Positions 1 to 5,008 are shown, counted from the stretch's first letter. The stretch: 5,008 nt of DNA from Pseudomonadota bacterium (GCA_030633645.1 DAOVRY010000107.1:1-5008); one strand, 5' to 3'. Translations and numbers: made by a program. The notes: generated by a model not told the origin, from the letters alone.

Positions 1-129
1 AATTGGTGCAAAACCGTAGGCAAACTTGACATTAGAGTTGGTATAAACGGTAAAAAAGTAAACCCTGCAATCCTCTGCATCCACTTTTCCGGGCAACGTG
101 GGTTACCTTACTCACGGGGTCAGGATTAG
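1..129 (+). CDS. Possible 3' end of an upstream gene (very tentative)
   Basis: Frame 1 is open from the window edge to a TAG at 127-129, about 42 codons. The encoded peptide is mixed and not low-complexity (it contains KLDIRVGINGKKV and ends GLPYSRGQD). The other two forward frames stop early, at 16-18 and 27-29. I recognise no family. An open run of this length occurs by chance fairly often, so this may be non-coding leader rather than a truncated gene. Sequence to the left of the window would settle it. Confidence 0.2.
   Translation, partial: NWCKTVGKLDIRVGINGKKVNPAILCIHFSGQRGLPYSRGQD
97..116 (+). other. Small hairpin in the leader region
   Basis: CGTGGGT at 97-103 pairs with ACTCACG at 110-116 (7 bp including one G-T/G-U pair) around a 6-nt loop. 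It is followed by GGGTCAGG and not by a T-run, so it is not an intrinsic terminator. It lies inside the possible upstream reading frame. If that frame is not real, the hairpin could belong to a structured leader RNA. I could not match it to a known riboswitch class. Confidence 0.25.
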
Positions 130-193
130 GAAACAATATACATCGGTCTTTTTTCGATTCTTCAGGACTCTATCATTTCTCTATTATTTCCGA

Positions 194-220
194 TTGACTA
201 TATAAAAGAAACAGTATAAA
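194..220 (+). promoter_or_regulatory. Candidate sigma70-type promoter for the cluster
   Basis: TTGACT at 194-199 resembles a -35 box and TATAAA at 215-220 resembles a -10 box. The spacer is 15 bp, shorter than the preferred 17. The surroundings are strongly AT-rich. Transcription would start near 226-228, giving a 5' leader of roughly 55 nt before the first gene. Such matches arise easily in AT-rich DNA, so the call rests mainly on its position ahead of the first gene. Confidence 0.3.
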
Positions 221-270
221 AAAATGGGTACATTTACAATTTTTTTGACCTTTTAACTATTAGAAACCAT

Positions 271-276
271 AGGGGG
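271..276 (+). promoter_or_regulatory. Shine-Dalgarno site of the single-domain receiver
   Basis: AGGGGG lies 6 nt before the ATG at 283. It is the best-placed ribosome binding site in the window and fixes the start of the first gene. Confidence 0.7.
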
Positions 277-282
277 TAATAT

Positions 283-669
283 ATGGCTAATGATAAGCTC
301 ATTCTGGTAGTTGATGATGATCCAGATCTGGTAGAGGCGATCTCTATGAAATTAGAGAGCAAGAATTATAGGGTAGCAAAGGCATATGATGGGATAGAAG
401 CCTGGGATAAGGTACAGGAGGAAAGACCAGACTTGATTATCCTAGACGTTATGATGCCTCGGAAGAATGGTTATGAGCTCTGTGATGAGCTCAAAAATAA
501 CCCAGAATATCAAGATATCACCATTGTCCTCTTAACCGCAGTTGGCTCGGCAGTCACCAGTACCAGATATACACACCAGGACGGAATGAGTACCTTAGCC
601 GATGATTACATAGCTAAACCAATCGACCTGGACAAACTGATGGCCATGATCGATGATTACACCAGCTAA
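283..669 (+). CDS. Single-domain response regulator (CheY-like receiver, no output domain)
   Basis: This is a 128-residue cytoplasmic receiver domain that accepts phosphate from a histidine kinase, most likely one of the two kinases downstream. The core residues are present: the acidic pair D11/D12 in LVVDDD, the phospho-acceptor D55 in LDVMMP, the switch residue T85 in LLTA and K112 in the AKP motif. The protein ends about 15 residues after K112, which leaves no room for an output domain. It must therefore act as a phosphate shuttle or by protein-protein contact. The segment between T85 and K112 is about five residues longer than in CheY and carries a Tyr-Thr-His...Asp-Gly-Met stretch (residues 96-102), as I recall from some deltaproteobacterial single-domain receivers. 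The start is well supported by AGGGGG 6 nt upstream. It is the first gene of the cluster, 82 nt before the next. The fold is certain; the partner kinase is inferred. Confidence 0.95.
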   Translation: MANDKLILVVDDDPDLVEAISMKLESKNYRVAKAYDGIEAWDKVQEERPDLIILDVMMPRKNGYELCDELKNNPEYQDITIVLLTAVGSAVTSTRYTHQDGMSTLADDYIAKPIDLDKLMAMIDDYTS

Positions 670-697
670 TTCTGAGGCAGTTCTTCCTTTCTCTCGA

Positions 698-707
698 TAT
701 CCGGATA
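698..707. other. 10-bp perfect palindrome between genes
   Basis: TATCCGGATA is a perfect inverted repeat in the gap after the receiver gene, just upstream of the terminator-like hairpin. It could be a protein-binding site or chance. No second copy was noticed in the window. Confidence 0.2.
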
Positions 708-717
708 AGGATCTATA

Positions 718-735
718 GGCTACCAAGCCGTTTTT
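718..735 (+). terminator. Weak terminator- or attenuator-like hairpin
   Basis: GGCT (718-721) and AGCC (726-729) form a 4-bp stem around an ACCA loop. One G and then five T residues (731-735) follow. The order of stem then T-run suits an intrinsic terminator, but the stem is short, so at best it would partly reduce read-through from the receiver gene into the ACT-type genes. No strong new promoter is visible after it, which favours partial read-through over a hard boundary. Confidence 0.3.
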
Positions 736-751
736 CTATGGTACCGGAATA

Positions 752-1282
752 ATGCGGAACTTGAAAGTAGGGGGGCTCAAACAGAGTCTTGAACTCTGTC
801 AGTTCAACCTGAGAGGGCCAGATTCCTCAGAGAAGACAGTCTCGAAGGTAAGTAAACTCCTGGCCTCACAAAAGAGTAATATAGAGTTTCTCACATACAA
901 CCCAAATAACAACAAATACCATCAACTGACCCTCTGTGTCAGCCAAGACAAATTCTCCAGTACCTCAGAAATCTTAAAAAAGGATGGCTCGCTACCCACG
1001 GGTTGGCAGATAACCTGGAGGGAACACGTGGGTATACTCACCGTTTTCCCTCATCACTCGCTCATAAAGATATTGGGTGTAATTATGGTTTCATGGGGAG
1101 CGCAATCTATACCTATCCACGGGATAGCTACCTCTCTGTCCGGAATCTCATTTGTAACGGATTACCACTGTATAGATAAGGCTGTCGAGGCCATTCAGCA
1201 TTCGTTCCAGCTCCCAGATAACCGTGCACCATCAAAACCTGAAATCCGTTACTATCAAAGCGATATCGTCAAGGGGGAGTAG
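752..1282 (+). CDS. Putative tandem ACT-domain protein (small-molecule sensor, no catalytic domain)
   Basis: This 176-residue soluble protein looks like two ACT-type modules. The first spans roughly residues 13-75, with an alternating strand-helix pattern and NIEFL in the second strand. The second spans roughly residues 90-155, with a GILTVFP strand, a helix, a short turn, the GISFVTDYHCIDKAVEAI region and a closing HSF. The end of the second module matches the regulatory tail of aspartokinase, where the sequence runs strand, D, helix with KA, then H-x-F. In that family such modules bind amino acids such as lysine or threonine. No kinase, synthase or DNA-binding domain is attached. The ligand loop between the first strand and helix is divergent and lacks the usual Pro-Gly, so the ligand is unknown. 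ATG 752 has only a weak upstream purine stretch (CGGAA), but no better ATG is nearby. It sits between a receiver gene and a second ACT-type gene, suggesting a role in the same signalling circuit. The ACT assignment is by pattern and moderately sure. Confidence 0.75.
   Translation: MRNLKVGGLKQSLELCQFNLRGPDSSEKTVSKVSKLLASQKSNIEFLTYNPNNNKYHQLTLCVSQDKFSSTSEILKKDGSLPTGWQITWREHVGILTVFPHHSLIKILGVIMVSWGAQSIPIHGIATSLSGISFVTDYHCIDKAVEAIQHSFQLPDNRAPSKPEIRYYQSDIVKGE
781..799 (+). other. Perfect 7-bp hairpin just inside the first ACT-type gene
   Basis: ACAGAGT (781-787) and ACTCTGT (793-799) are perfect complements around a 5-nt loop. They follow a G-rich run (769-775) and fall at about codons 10-16. A stem this close to the start could affect translation initiation on an mRNA whose own ribosome binding site is weak. 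It could equally be a by-product of the coding sequence. Confidence 0.3.
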
Positions 1283-1328
1283 ATTATGTCCCAGAAATCC
1301 TATAACTTATTTGAATAAAATGGATTTT

Positions 1329-1338
1329 AGTGGCCACT
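1329..1338. other. 10-bp perfect palindrome in the gap between the ACT-type genes
   Basis: AGTGGCCACT is a perfect dyad in non-coding DNA about 47 bp after the stop of the first ACT-type gene. It lies in an AT-rich stretch between two copies of ACTTATTT (1305-1312 and 1336-1343, the second overlapping the palindrome). It could be an operator half of a local control region. No regulator can be named. Confidence 0.25.
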
Positions 1339-1355
1339 TATTTATGCCATCTACA

Positions 1356-1387
1356 TGGAGTGATGGAGTATTGGAGTAATGGATAGT
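1356..1387 (+). repeat. Four tandem copies of an 8-bp repeat (TGGAGTNN)
   Basis: Four consecutive 8-bp units are seen: TGGAGTGA, TGGAGTAT, TGGAGTAA and a degenerate TGGATAGT. The period is exact over 32 bp and lies wholly in the non-coding gap upstream of the second ACT-type gene. Such repeats can be binding arrays or slippage-prone sites. This one also has a complementary sequence 56 nt further on (see the stem entry). Confidence 0.75.
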
Positions 1388-1448
1388 AAAAGGGGAAAAA
1401 TCACTCAACATGCTCTATTATCTACCACTCAAGTACTCCAATATTTCA
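1364..1448 (+). promoter_or_regulatory. Potential long stem formed by the repeat and a downstream complement
   Basis: TATTGGAGTA (1369-1378, in the 8-bp repeats) is perfectly complementary to TACTCCAATA (1434-1443). With two G-U pairs the helix extends to 15 bp (1364-1378 with 1434-1448). The 55-nt loop contains an AGGGG purine run (1391-1395) and an ATG at 1410. The ATG at 1449 directly follows the stem. The other repeat units carry the same TGGAGT core, so alternative registers are possible. This suggests an RNA structure that may set which start of the second ACT-type gene is used. Function is inferred only. Confidence 0.35.
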
Positions 1449-1453
1449 ATGGC

Positions 1454-1457
1454 GGAG
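1454..1457 (+). promoter_or_regulatory. Ribosome binding site favouring the start at 1467
   Basis: GGAG lies 9 nt before ATG 1467. The in-frame alternatives are weaker: ATG 1410 has AGGGG 14 nt upstream, which is too far, and ATG 1449 has no visible site. Confidence 0.5.
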
Positions 1458-1466
1458 CTAAGTTCT

Positions 1467-1955
1467 ATGGAAACAATCGCTGTTTACTGGGAACCTCGGA
1501 TCAAAACCTATGGGTTTCAAAGATTAACTGATTTGGCTTTTATTGAGTTTTCTTACCCCGTTCATGAAACGAAATCCCTAGGAGAAATCCTGTCTCGAGA
1601 TGAACTTCAGGACGTGAAGGCAAAATTTATGATTGCCCAAGAGTCTGATAGCGAAGTTTCATTTATTTTCTGTCTACCTATTGAGGAAGGTAAAGATTTT
1701 CATGAATCCCTGGAAAAAGATCTCAGACCCACTACTCACCGATATGTCTATCCTGTTGCCATTATCTTTTTTCATGGCCCACACTTTGGTGATAGATACG
1801 GCATAGCTGATGCCACCTTCTCTACCCTTTCAAATGCGGATATCGAGGTTGTAGCATCTGGTTGTTCTTCATCCTCTGTCTTCTTGGTTCTGGTACAGGA
1901 TGATATAGACAAGGCTGAAAAGGTATTAGGTGAGGCATTTGAGGTAGCAAAATGA
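1467..1955 (+). CDS. ACT-domain protein resembling the aspartokinase regulatory region
   Basis: This is a soluble protein of 162 residues from the preferred start. The C-terminal module (about residues 96-160) is a clear aspartokinase-type ACT domain. It has a first strand VAIIFFHGPH, a loop with GDRYGIAD, a helix, the strand DIEVVASGCSSSSVFLV, then a DDIDKAEKVLGEAF helix. In that family the Gly-Ile-Ala loop and the Ser-rich strand form amino-acid binding and dimer contacts. The N-terminal half (about 1-85) opens with TIAVYWEPRIKTYG and has a similar strand-helix rhythm, so it is probably a divergent second ACT module. No catalytic domain is present, so binding or sensing is the likely role. 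Start choice: the frame stays open to ATG 1410 (19 more residues) and includes ATG 1449, but 1467 has the best ribosome binding site and begins where the recognisable fold begins. The kinase gene follows after 21 nt, which argues for joint function with it. Confidence 0.85.
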   Translation: METIAVYWEPRIKTYGFQRLTDLAFIEFSYPVHETKSLGEILSRDELQDVKAKFMIAQESDSEVSFIFCLPIEEGKDFHESLEKDLRPTTHRYVYPVAIIFFHGPHFGDRYGIADATFSTLSNADIEVVASGCSSSSVFLVLVQDDIDKAEKVLGEAFEVAK

Positions 1956-1976
1956 TGTGTTTGAGGACAGTCTAAT

Positions 1977-3470
1977 ATGGAAACGCTTGACTGGCATGAA
2001 AAACTGTTTGAGTCACTATCATTTCCAACCTTGATCCTTGCGCCTGATATGACCATTGTTGCAGCCAATAAGAGATTTCTTAGCAAATACAGCTCCCATA
2101 AAAAACAACTCGTAGGGAAAAAATGCTACCAAGTCCTTTATCAATCTAAAGAACCATGCTCGCAATTGTCTTGCCCTCTTCGCCTTACCCTGATCGATAA
2201 GAAAGGAACGTCTACTGTTAAGAAAACTACGGGGCCTGTTGGAGAAGAGGTATATGAGGATTGGGTATGTTCACCCATTCTAGATGAAAAGGGAGACGTT
2301 GGTTACGTAACGCTTAGCTTAAGGGATGTTACTAAAACCAAGCTCTTAGAAATAGAACTGCAAAAGACTAACGAGTTTTTGGAAAGCATCATCGCTAGCT
2401 CCACAGCTGCTATTTTGGTTGCTGATATGAAAGGGGTAATACTGCTCATGAATGAGAGCGCCCGCAAACTATTTGGGTATACTGATAAGGTAGCAGTTGG
2501 CACAAGCATTGCCGAATATCTTTATACACCAGGTGGGGCACGGAGCGTGATGAAGAAACTTAGAAGCCCTGATTATGGTGGAGTAGGCAAACTCCATACT
2601 ACGGAAATGACCTTAATTCATTCCTCAGGAGAAGAGATACCAGTTGAGATGACAGCCTCTATAATCTACCAGGATGGCAAGGAGGTCGCCACCATGGGTA
2701 TCTATAATGACCTGAGACTCAAGATAGAGATTGAAAAGAAATTGAAGGAAGCCGAGAGGATCAAATTGGAGCAGTCAAATAAAATGGCCTCGTTAGGTCA
2801 ACTGGCTGCTGGCGTAGCCCATGAAATCAATAACCCCCTCAGTGGGATATTGATAGACGCCAGTTTGATACTCGAGGAACTGGATGGAAAGAGCCCTATA
2901 AGAAAGGATTTACAAAATATTATAGACGATGCTAACAGGTGCAAGGAGATTGTCAAAAATCTTCTTGCCTATTCCAGGCAAACAGAGATGAAAAGGGAAC
3001 TTTTCAATATAAATGATGTAATAGAGCAAACCTTTGCCTTTCTTGGACACCATGCCCTTCTACAAAATATTACGATCAATAAAGAATTTTCCTCCTCTAT
3101 GTTAATGTGTGAGGGTGACAAAAACCAACTTGTTCAAGTTTTCACCAATATAATAATAAATGCTGCCCATGCTATTGCTGGCAAAGGAAATATCACCATA
3201 CGTAGTAGCAGGGATAAACCAGAGGGAAAAATTTATATTGAATTCAGCGATACCGGCTGTGGCATCCCCGAAGAAGCCCTTCCAAAAATCTTCGACCACT
3301 TTTTTACCACTAAACAAGAAGGCAAGGGGACTGGATTGGGTTTGGGTACTGTGAAAAGCATAATTGAAAAACATGGAGGAAAGATTAAGGTCAAAGAAAC
3401 AAGTCCTGAAGGCACAACCTTTCTTATAGAGCTACCCCTTTTAAAGGTAACTGAAAATAACCTTGTTTAA
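1977..3470 (+). CDS. Soluble PAS-PAS histidine kinase (NtrB-like type)
   Basis: A 497-residue cytoplasmic sensor kinase that should autophosphorylate on His and pass phosphate to a receiver aspartate. The first PAS domain is at about 5-120 and contains C50, C61, C66 and C98. The second PAS is at about 130-245, followed by a charged coiled-coil linker (248-268). The dimerisation/phospho-acceptor domain has H282 in AHEINNPL. Asn at H+4 (N286) preserves the E-x-x-T/N motif needed for phosphatase activity in this class. The ATPase domain has the N box around N391-N395, the G1 box DTGCGIP (425-431), an F box FDHFFTT (439-445) and the G2 box GKGTGLGLGTV (449-459). There are no transmembrane segments or signal peptide. 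The start has GAGG 10 nt upstream. It is coupled to the ACT-type gene before it (21 nt) and the hybrid kinase after it (15 nt). Likely targets are the receivers at 283-669 and at the head of the next protein; this pairing is inferred. Confidence 0.95.
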   Translation: METLDWHEKLFESLSFPTLILAPDMTIVAANKRFLSKYSSHKKQLVGKKCYQVLYQSKEPCSQLSCPLRLTLIDKKGTSTVKKTTGPVGEEVYEDWVCSPILDEKGDVGYVTLSLRDVTKTKLLEIELQKTNEFLESIIASSTAAILVADMKGVILLMNESARKLFGYTDKVAVGTSIAEYLYTPGGARSVMKKLRSPDYGGVGKLHTTEMTLIHSSGEEIPVEMTASIIYQDGKEVATMGIYNDLRLKIEIEKKLKEAERIKLEQSNKMASLGQLAAGVAHEINNPLSGILIDASLILEELDGKSPIRKDLQNIIDDANRCKEIVKNLLAYSRQTEMKRELFNINDVIEQTFAFLGHHALLQNITINKEFSSSMLMCEGDKNQLVQVFTNIIINAAHAIAGKGNITIRSSRDKPEGKIYIEFSDTGCGIPEEALPKIFDHFFTTKQEGKGTGLGLGTVKSIIEKHGGKIKVKETSPEGTTFLIELPLLKVTENNLV

Positions 3471-3485
3471 GAGGAAAATGTATTT

Positions 3486-4949
3486 ATGGCCCTCATAAAA
3501 GATCAGACATATCAGCCAAAAATACTGGTTATAGATGATGAAAAACGGATTAGAGAAGGGTGCTTTAGCATACTCACCAAAGAGAACTGCCTGGTTGATA
3601 TGGCTGAAAGCGGAGAGACAGGGCTCACGATGATTGCGGAGAAACATTACGACATTATCCTTACTGATTTGATGATGCCAGGCATCGGCGGTATGGAAGT
3701 TTTGGCCAAGGTTCGGGAACAACATCCTGATTCTGTTTCCATTGTCATTACCGGCTTTGCAACCCTGGAACACTCCATCGAGGCGATGAAGAAAGGGGCC
3801 TTTGACTTCATACCCAAACCTTTCACACCAGACCAGCTGAGAGTTGTGGTCAGTAAGGCTGTTAAAATGACCAGAACTCTGCAGGATATTGCCACAGAAA
3901 AAACCCGCCTTAAGACCATAGTAAATTATCTGGAAGGCGGCGTGCTGGTGACCGACAAGATCAAGAATATCATACTCTATAACCCTACCTTACTGAGGAT
4001 GTTAGGGTATGATGGTGAGCCCCTCGATGATCAACCACTCAGTGCTTTGACCACAGATGAAACACTGACCGGGATGATAGATTCGATCCTTGGATTGAAG
4101 GTAGGTGAGTTCAAGGTTCTGAGCGCTGAGATTCTGCCATATGATAGAGGTGAAGGGCTATCTGATGAACGGTATCTCAGGGCACAGTCAGTTCCCTTCC
4201 AGAACAGGTCGGGAGAGATACTGGGCTCGGTGACCATTATTGATGATATAACTCATCTAAAAAAATTGGATGAGATGAAGTCTGCCTTCGTTAGTATGGT
4301 CGCCCACGAGATCAGAGGCCCCCTTTCAACCGTGTTGAGTCAGATCAAGATCCTTATGGACGGGCTGGCAGGTGAGCTAGGCACTAAACAGGCTGATATA
4401 CTCGGTAAGATATCCCGGAAGGTTGGGGGTCTTGTTGAATTGTCCAACGAACTCCTTGATATTTCCCGGATAGAGGCAGGGTTGATAGTTCAGGATAAAC
4501 AGCAGGTACAATTGATGGATATCCTCGAGAGCTTGGTGGAATTCATACAACCCAGGGCAAAGGAGAAAAATATCGCTCTGAGCCTTAAAAAGGCCGATTT
4601 ACCCCTTATTAATGCAGACATGAAAAGCATGGAGGAAGTTTTTAGCAATCTAATCACCAATGCTATAATCTATACCCCGGAGGGGGGAAAGGTAGATGTA
4701 AGGGGGGAGGTTAAAGGAGATTTTGTGGGTATAAGTGTCAGTGATACCGGCTATGGTATCGCACCTGATGAGCTACCTCGGATCTTTGAAAGGTTTTATC
4801 GGGCAAAAACCGAGAAAACCAGAAACATTGTGGGGACAGGACTCGGTCTTCCTATCGTAAAGAGCATTATTGAGGCCCACAATGGAACCGTTAAGGTAGA
4901 AAGTGAAGAAGGCTTTGGGTCCACCTTTTATGTCCGCCTTCCTATATAA
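3486..4949 (+). CDS. Receiver-PAS-histidine kinase hybrid (N-terminal receiver)
   Basis: A 487-residue cytoplasmic hybrid. The N-terminal receiver (about 11-125) has D17/D18 in VIDDE, phospho-acceptor D61 in LTDLMMPG, T89 in VITG and K111 in IPKPF, and most resembles NtrC-type receivers. A linker helix (125-145) leads to a PAS-like domain (about 145-258). The kinase follows with H274 in VAHEIRGPL, an N box NLITNAIIYTP (388-398), G1 DTGYGI (420-425), F box IFERFYRA (433-440) and G2 GTGLGLPIVKSII (450-462). H+4 is Gly278 where Thr or Asn is usual, so phosphatase activity may be lost. The N box has Ile where Lys or Arg is common (NAIIYTP). No DNA-binding domain follows, despite the NtrC-like receiver. 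The start ATG 3486 has AGAGG about 11 nt upstream. An out-of-frame ATG at 3478 would give only six codons. It probably receives phosphate from the preceding kinase on D61, which would gate its own kinase; this is inference. Confidence 0.95.
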   Translation: MALIKDQTYQPKILVIDDEKRIREGCFSILTKENCLVDMAESGETGLTMIAEKHYDIILTDLMMPGIGGMEVLAKVREQHPDSVSIVITGFATLEHSIEAMKKGAFDFIPKPFTPDQLRVVVSKAVKMTRTLQDIATEKTRLKTIVNYLEGGVLVTDKIKNIILYNPTLLRMLGYDGEPLDDQPLSALTTDETLTGMIDSILGLKVGEFKVLSAEILPYDRGEGLSDERYLRAQSVPFQNRSGEILGSVTIIDDITHLKKLDEMKSAFVSMVAHEIRGPLSTVLSQIKILMDGLAGELGTKQADILGKISRKVGGLVELSNELLDISRIEAGLIVQDKQQVQLMDILESLVEFIQPRAKEKNIALSLKKADLPLINADMKSMEEVFSNLITNAIIYTPEGGKVDVRGEVKGDFVGISVSDTGYGIAPDELPRIFERFYRAKTEKTRNIVGTGLGLPIVKSIIEAHNGTVKVESEEGFGSTFYVRLPI

Positions 4950-5008
4950 TGAGCCTCACAGTATCCTGAGTTTGATATTACAGCAATTATAGCTTATTCA
5001 TTTTTTCT
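4950..5008. other. Downstream end of the window, no gene seen
   Basis: These 59 AT-rich bases after the hybrid kinase contain no recognisable gene. A T6 run at 5001-5006 lacks a convincing stem before it, and CTCA/TGAG (4955-4958 with 4967-4970) is only 4 bp with an 8-nt loop. Whether the transcript ends here cannot be told. Confidence 0.5.

Noticed and set aside
26..47. TTGACA (26-31) and TATAAA (42-47) as a promoter
   Set aside because: The boxes match consensus but are only 10 bp apart, far too close for a sigma70 promoter.
1..125. Possible cyclic-di-GMP (GEMM) or cobalamin riboswitch in the leader
   Set aside because: Fragments such as GTGCAAAACC and GGGTTACC recall parts of these RNAs, but the remaining conserved blocks and their order are missing, and a reading frame may cover the same bases.
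143..159. ATCG...CGAT around a T-run as a terminator
   Set aside because: The T-run is inside the loop, not after the stem, and the stem is only 4 bp.
1772..2086. Minus-strand open frame of 104 codons
   Set aside because: It lies opposite the end of the ACT-type gene and the start of the kinase, both with clear protein families. Its translation is Ser/Thr-rich without a recognisable fold, typical of an antisense shadow.
3160..3354. Plus-strand 64-codon frame within the first kinase
   Set aside because: It overlaps the ATPase domain in another frame, where the N, G1 and G2 boxes prove the kinase frame is the real one.
3441..3773. Minus-strand open frame of 110 codons across the junction of the two kinase genes
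   Set aside because: It is antisense to the conserved receiver domain of the hybrid kinase, has no visible ribosome binding site and shows no family resemblance.
4950..5008. Intrinsic terminator after the last gene
   Set aside because: The T6 run near the edge has no adequate GC-rich stem before it.
1..5008. CRISPR array, insertion sequence, tRNA or rRNA
   Set aside because: No regularly spaced long repeats, no transposase or terminal inverted repeats and no tRNA/rRNA-like sequence were seen. The only tandem repeat is the 8-bp unit at 1356-1387, which has no spacers.

Overview
The window holds one compact signalling cluster, with every gene on the + strand and probably read as a single transcript. 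The base composition is moderate, the leaders are AT-rich, and Shine-Dalgarno sites precede most genes. The kinases and receivers are ordinary bacterial two-component types. The long alpha4-beta5 segment in the first receiver, the Cys-containing PAS domain and the stand-alone ACT-type proteins remind me of anaerobic Desulfobacterota-like bacteria. That placement is an impression from sequence style and rests on no marker gene.

Layout: positions 1-282 are a leader. It may contain the last codons of an upstream gene, a small hairpin and a weak sigma70-like promoter. Next come a single-domain receiver (283-669) and an 82-nt gap with a palindrome and a weak terminator-like hairpin. A putative double-ACT protein (752-1282) is followed by a gap carrying four copies of an 8-bp repeat, whose complement lies further downstream. 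A second, clearer ACT-type protein (about 1467-1955) follows. It is tightly linked to a PAS-PAS histidine kinase (1977-3470, 21-nt gap), and that kinase to a receiver-PAS-histidine kinase hybrid (3486-4949, 15-nt gap). The last 59 bases show no gene and no convincing terminator.

How the parts may work together (inference): no protein has a signal peptide or transmembrane segment, so this looks like a wholly cytoplasmic phosphorelay. The two ACT-type proteins resemble the regulatory end of aspartokinase without any catalytic domain and could be small-molecule (amino-acid) sensors. The two kinases would integrate those signals with PAS-sensed ones, perhaps redox or metal through a Cys cluster in the first PAS domain. 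Phosphate could then pass to the stand-alone receiver and to the receiver at the head of the hybrid kinase. No DNA-binding, enzymatic or other output domain is encoded here, so the final target lies outside the window or is reached by protein-protein contact. The pairing of stand-alone ACT proteins with two soluble kinases and an output-less receiver is the most unusual feature of the region.
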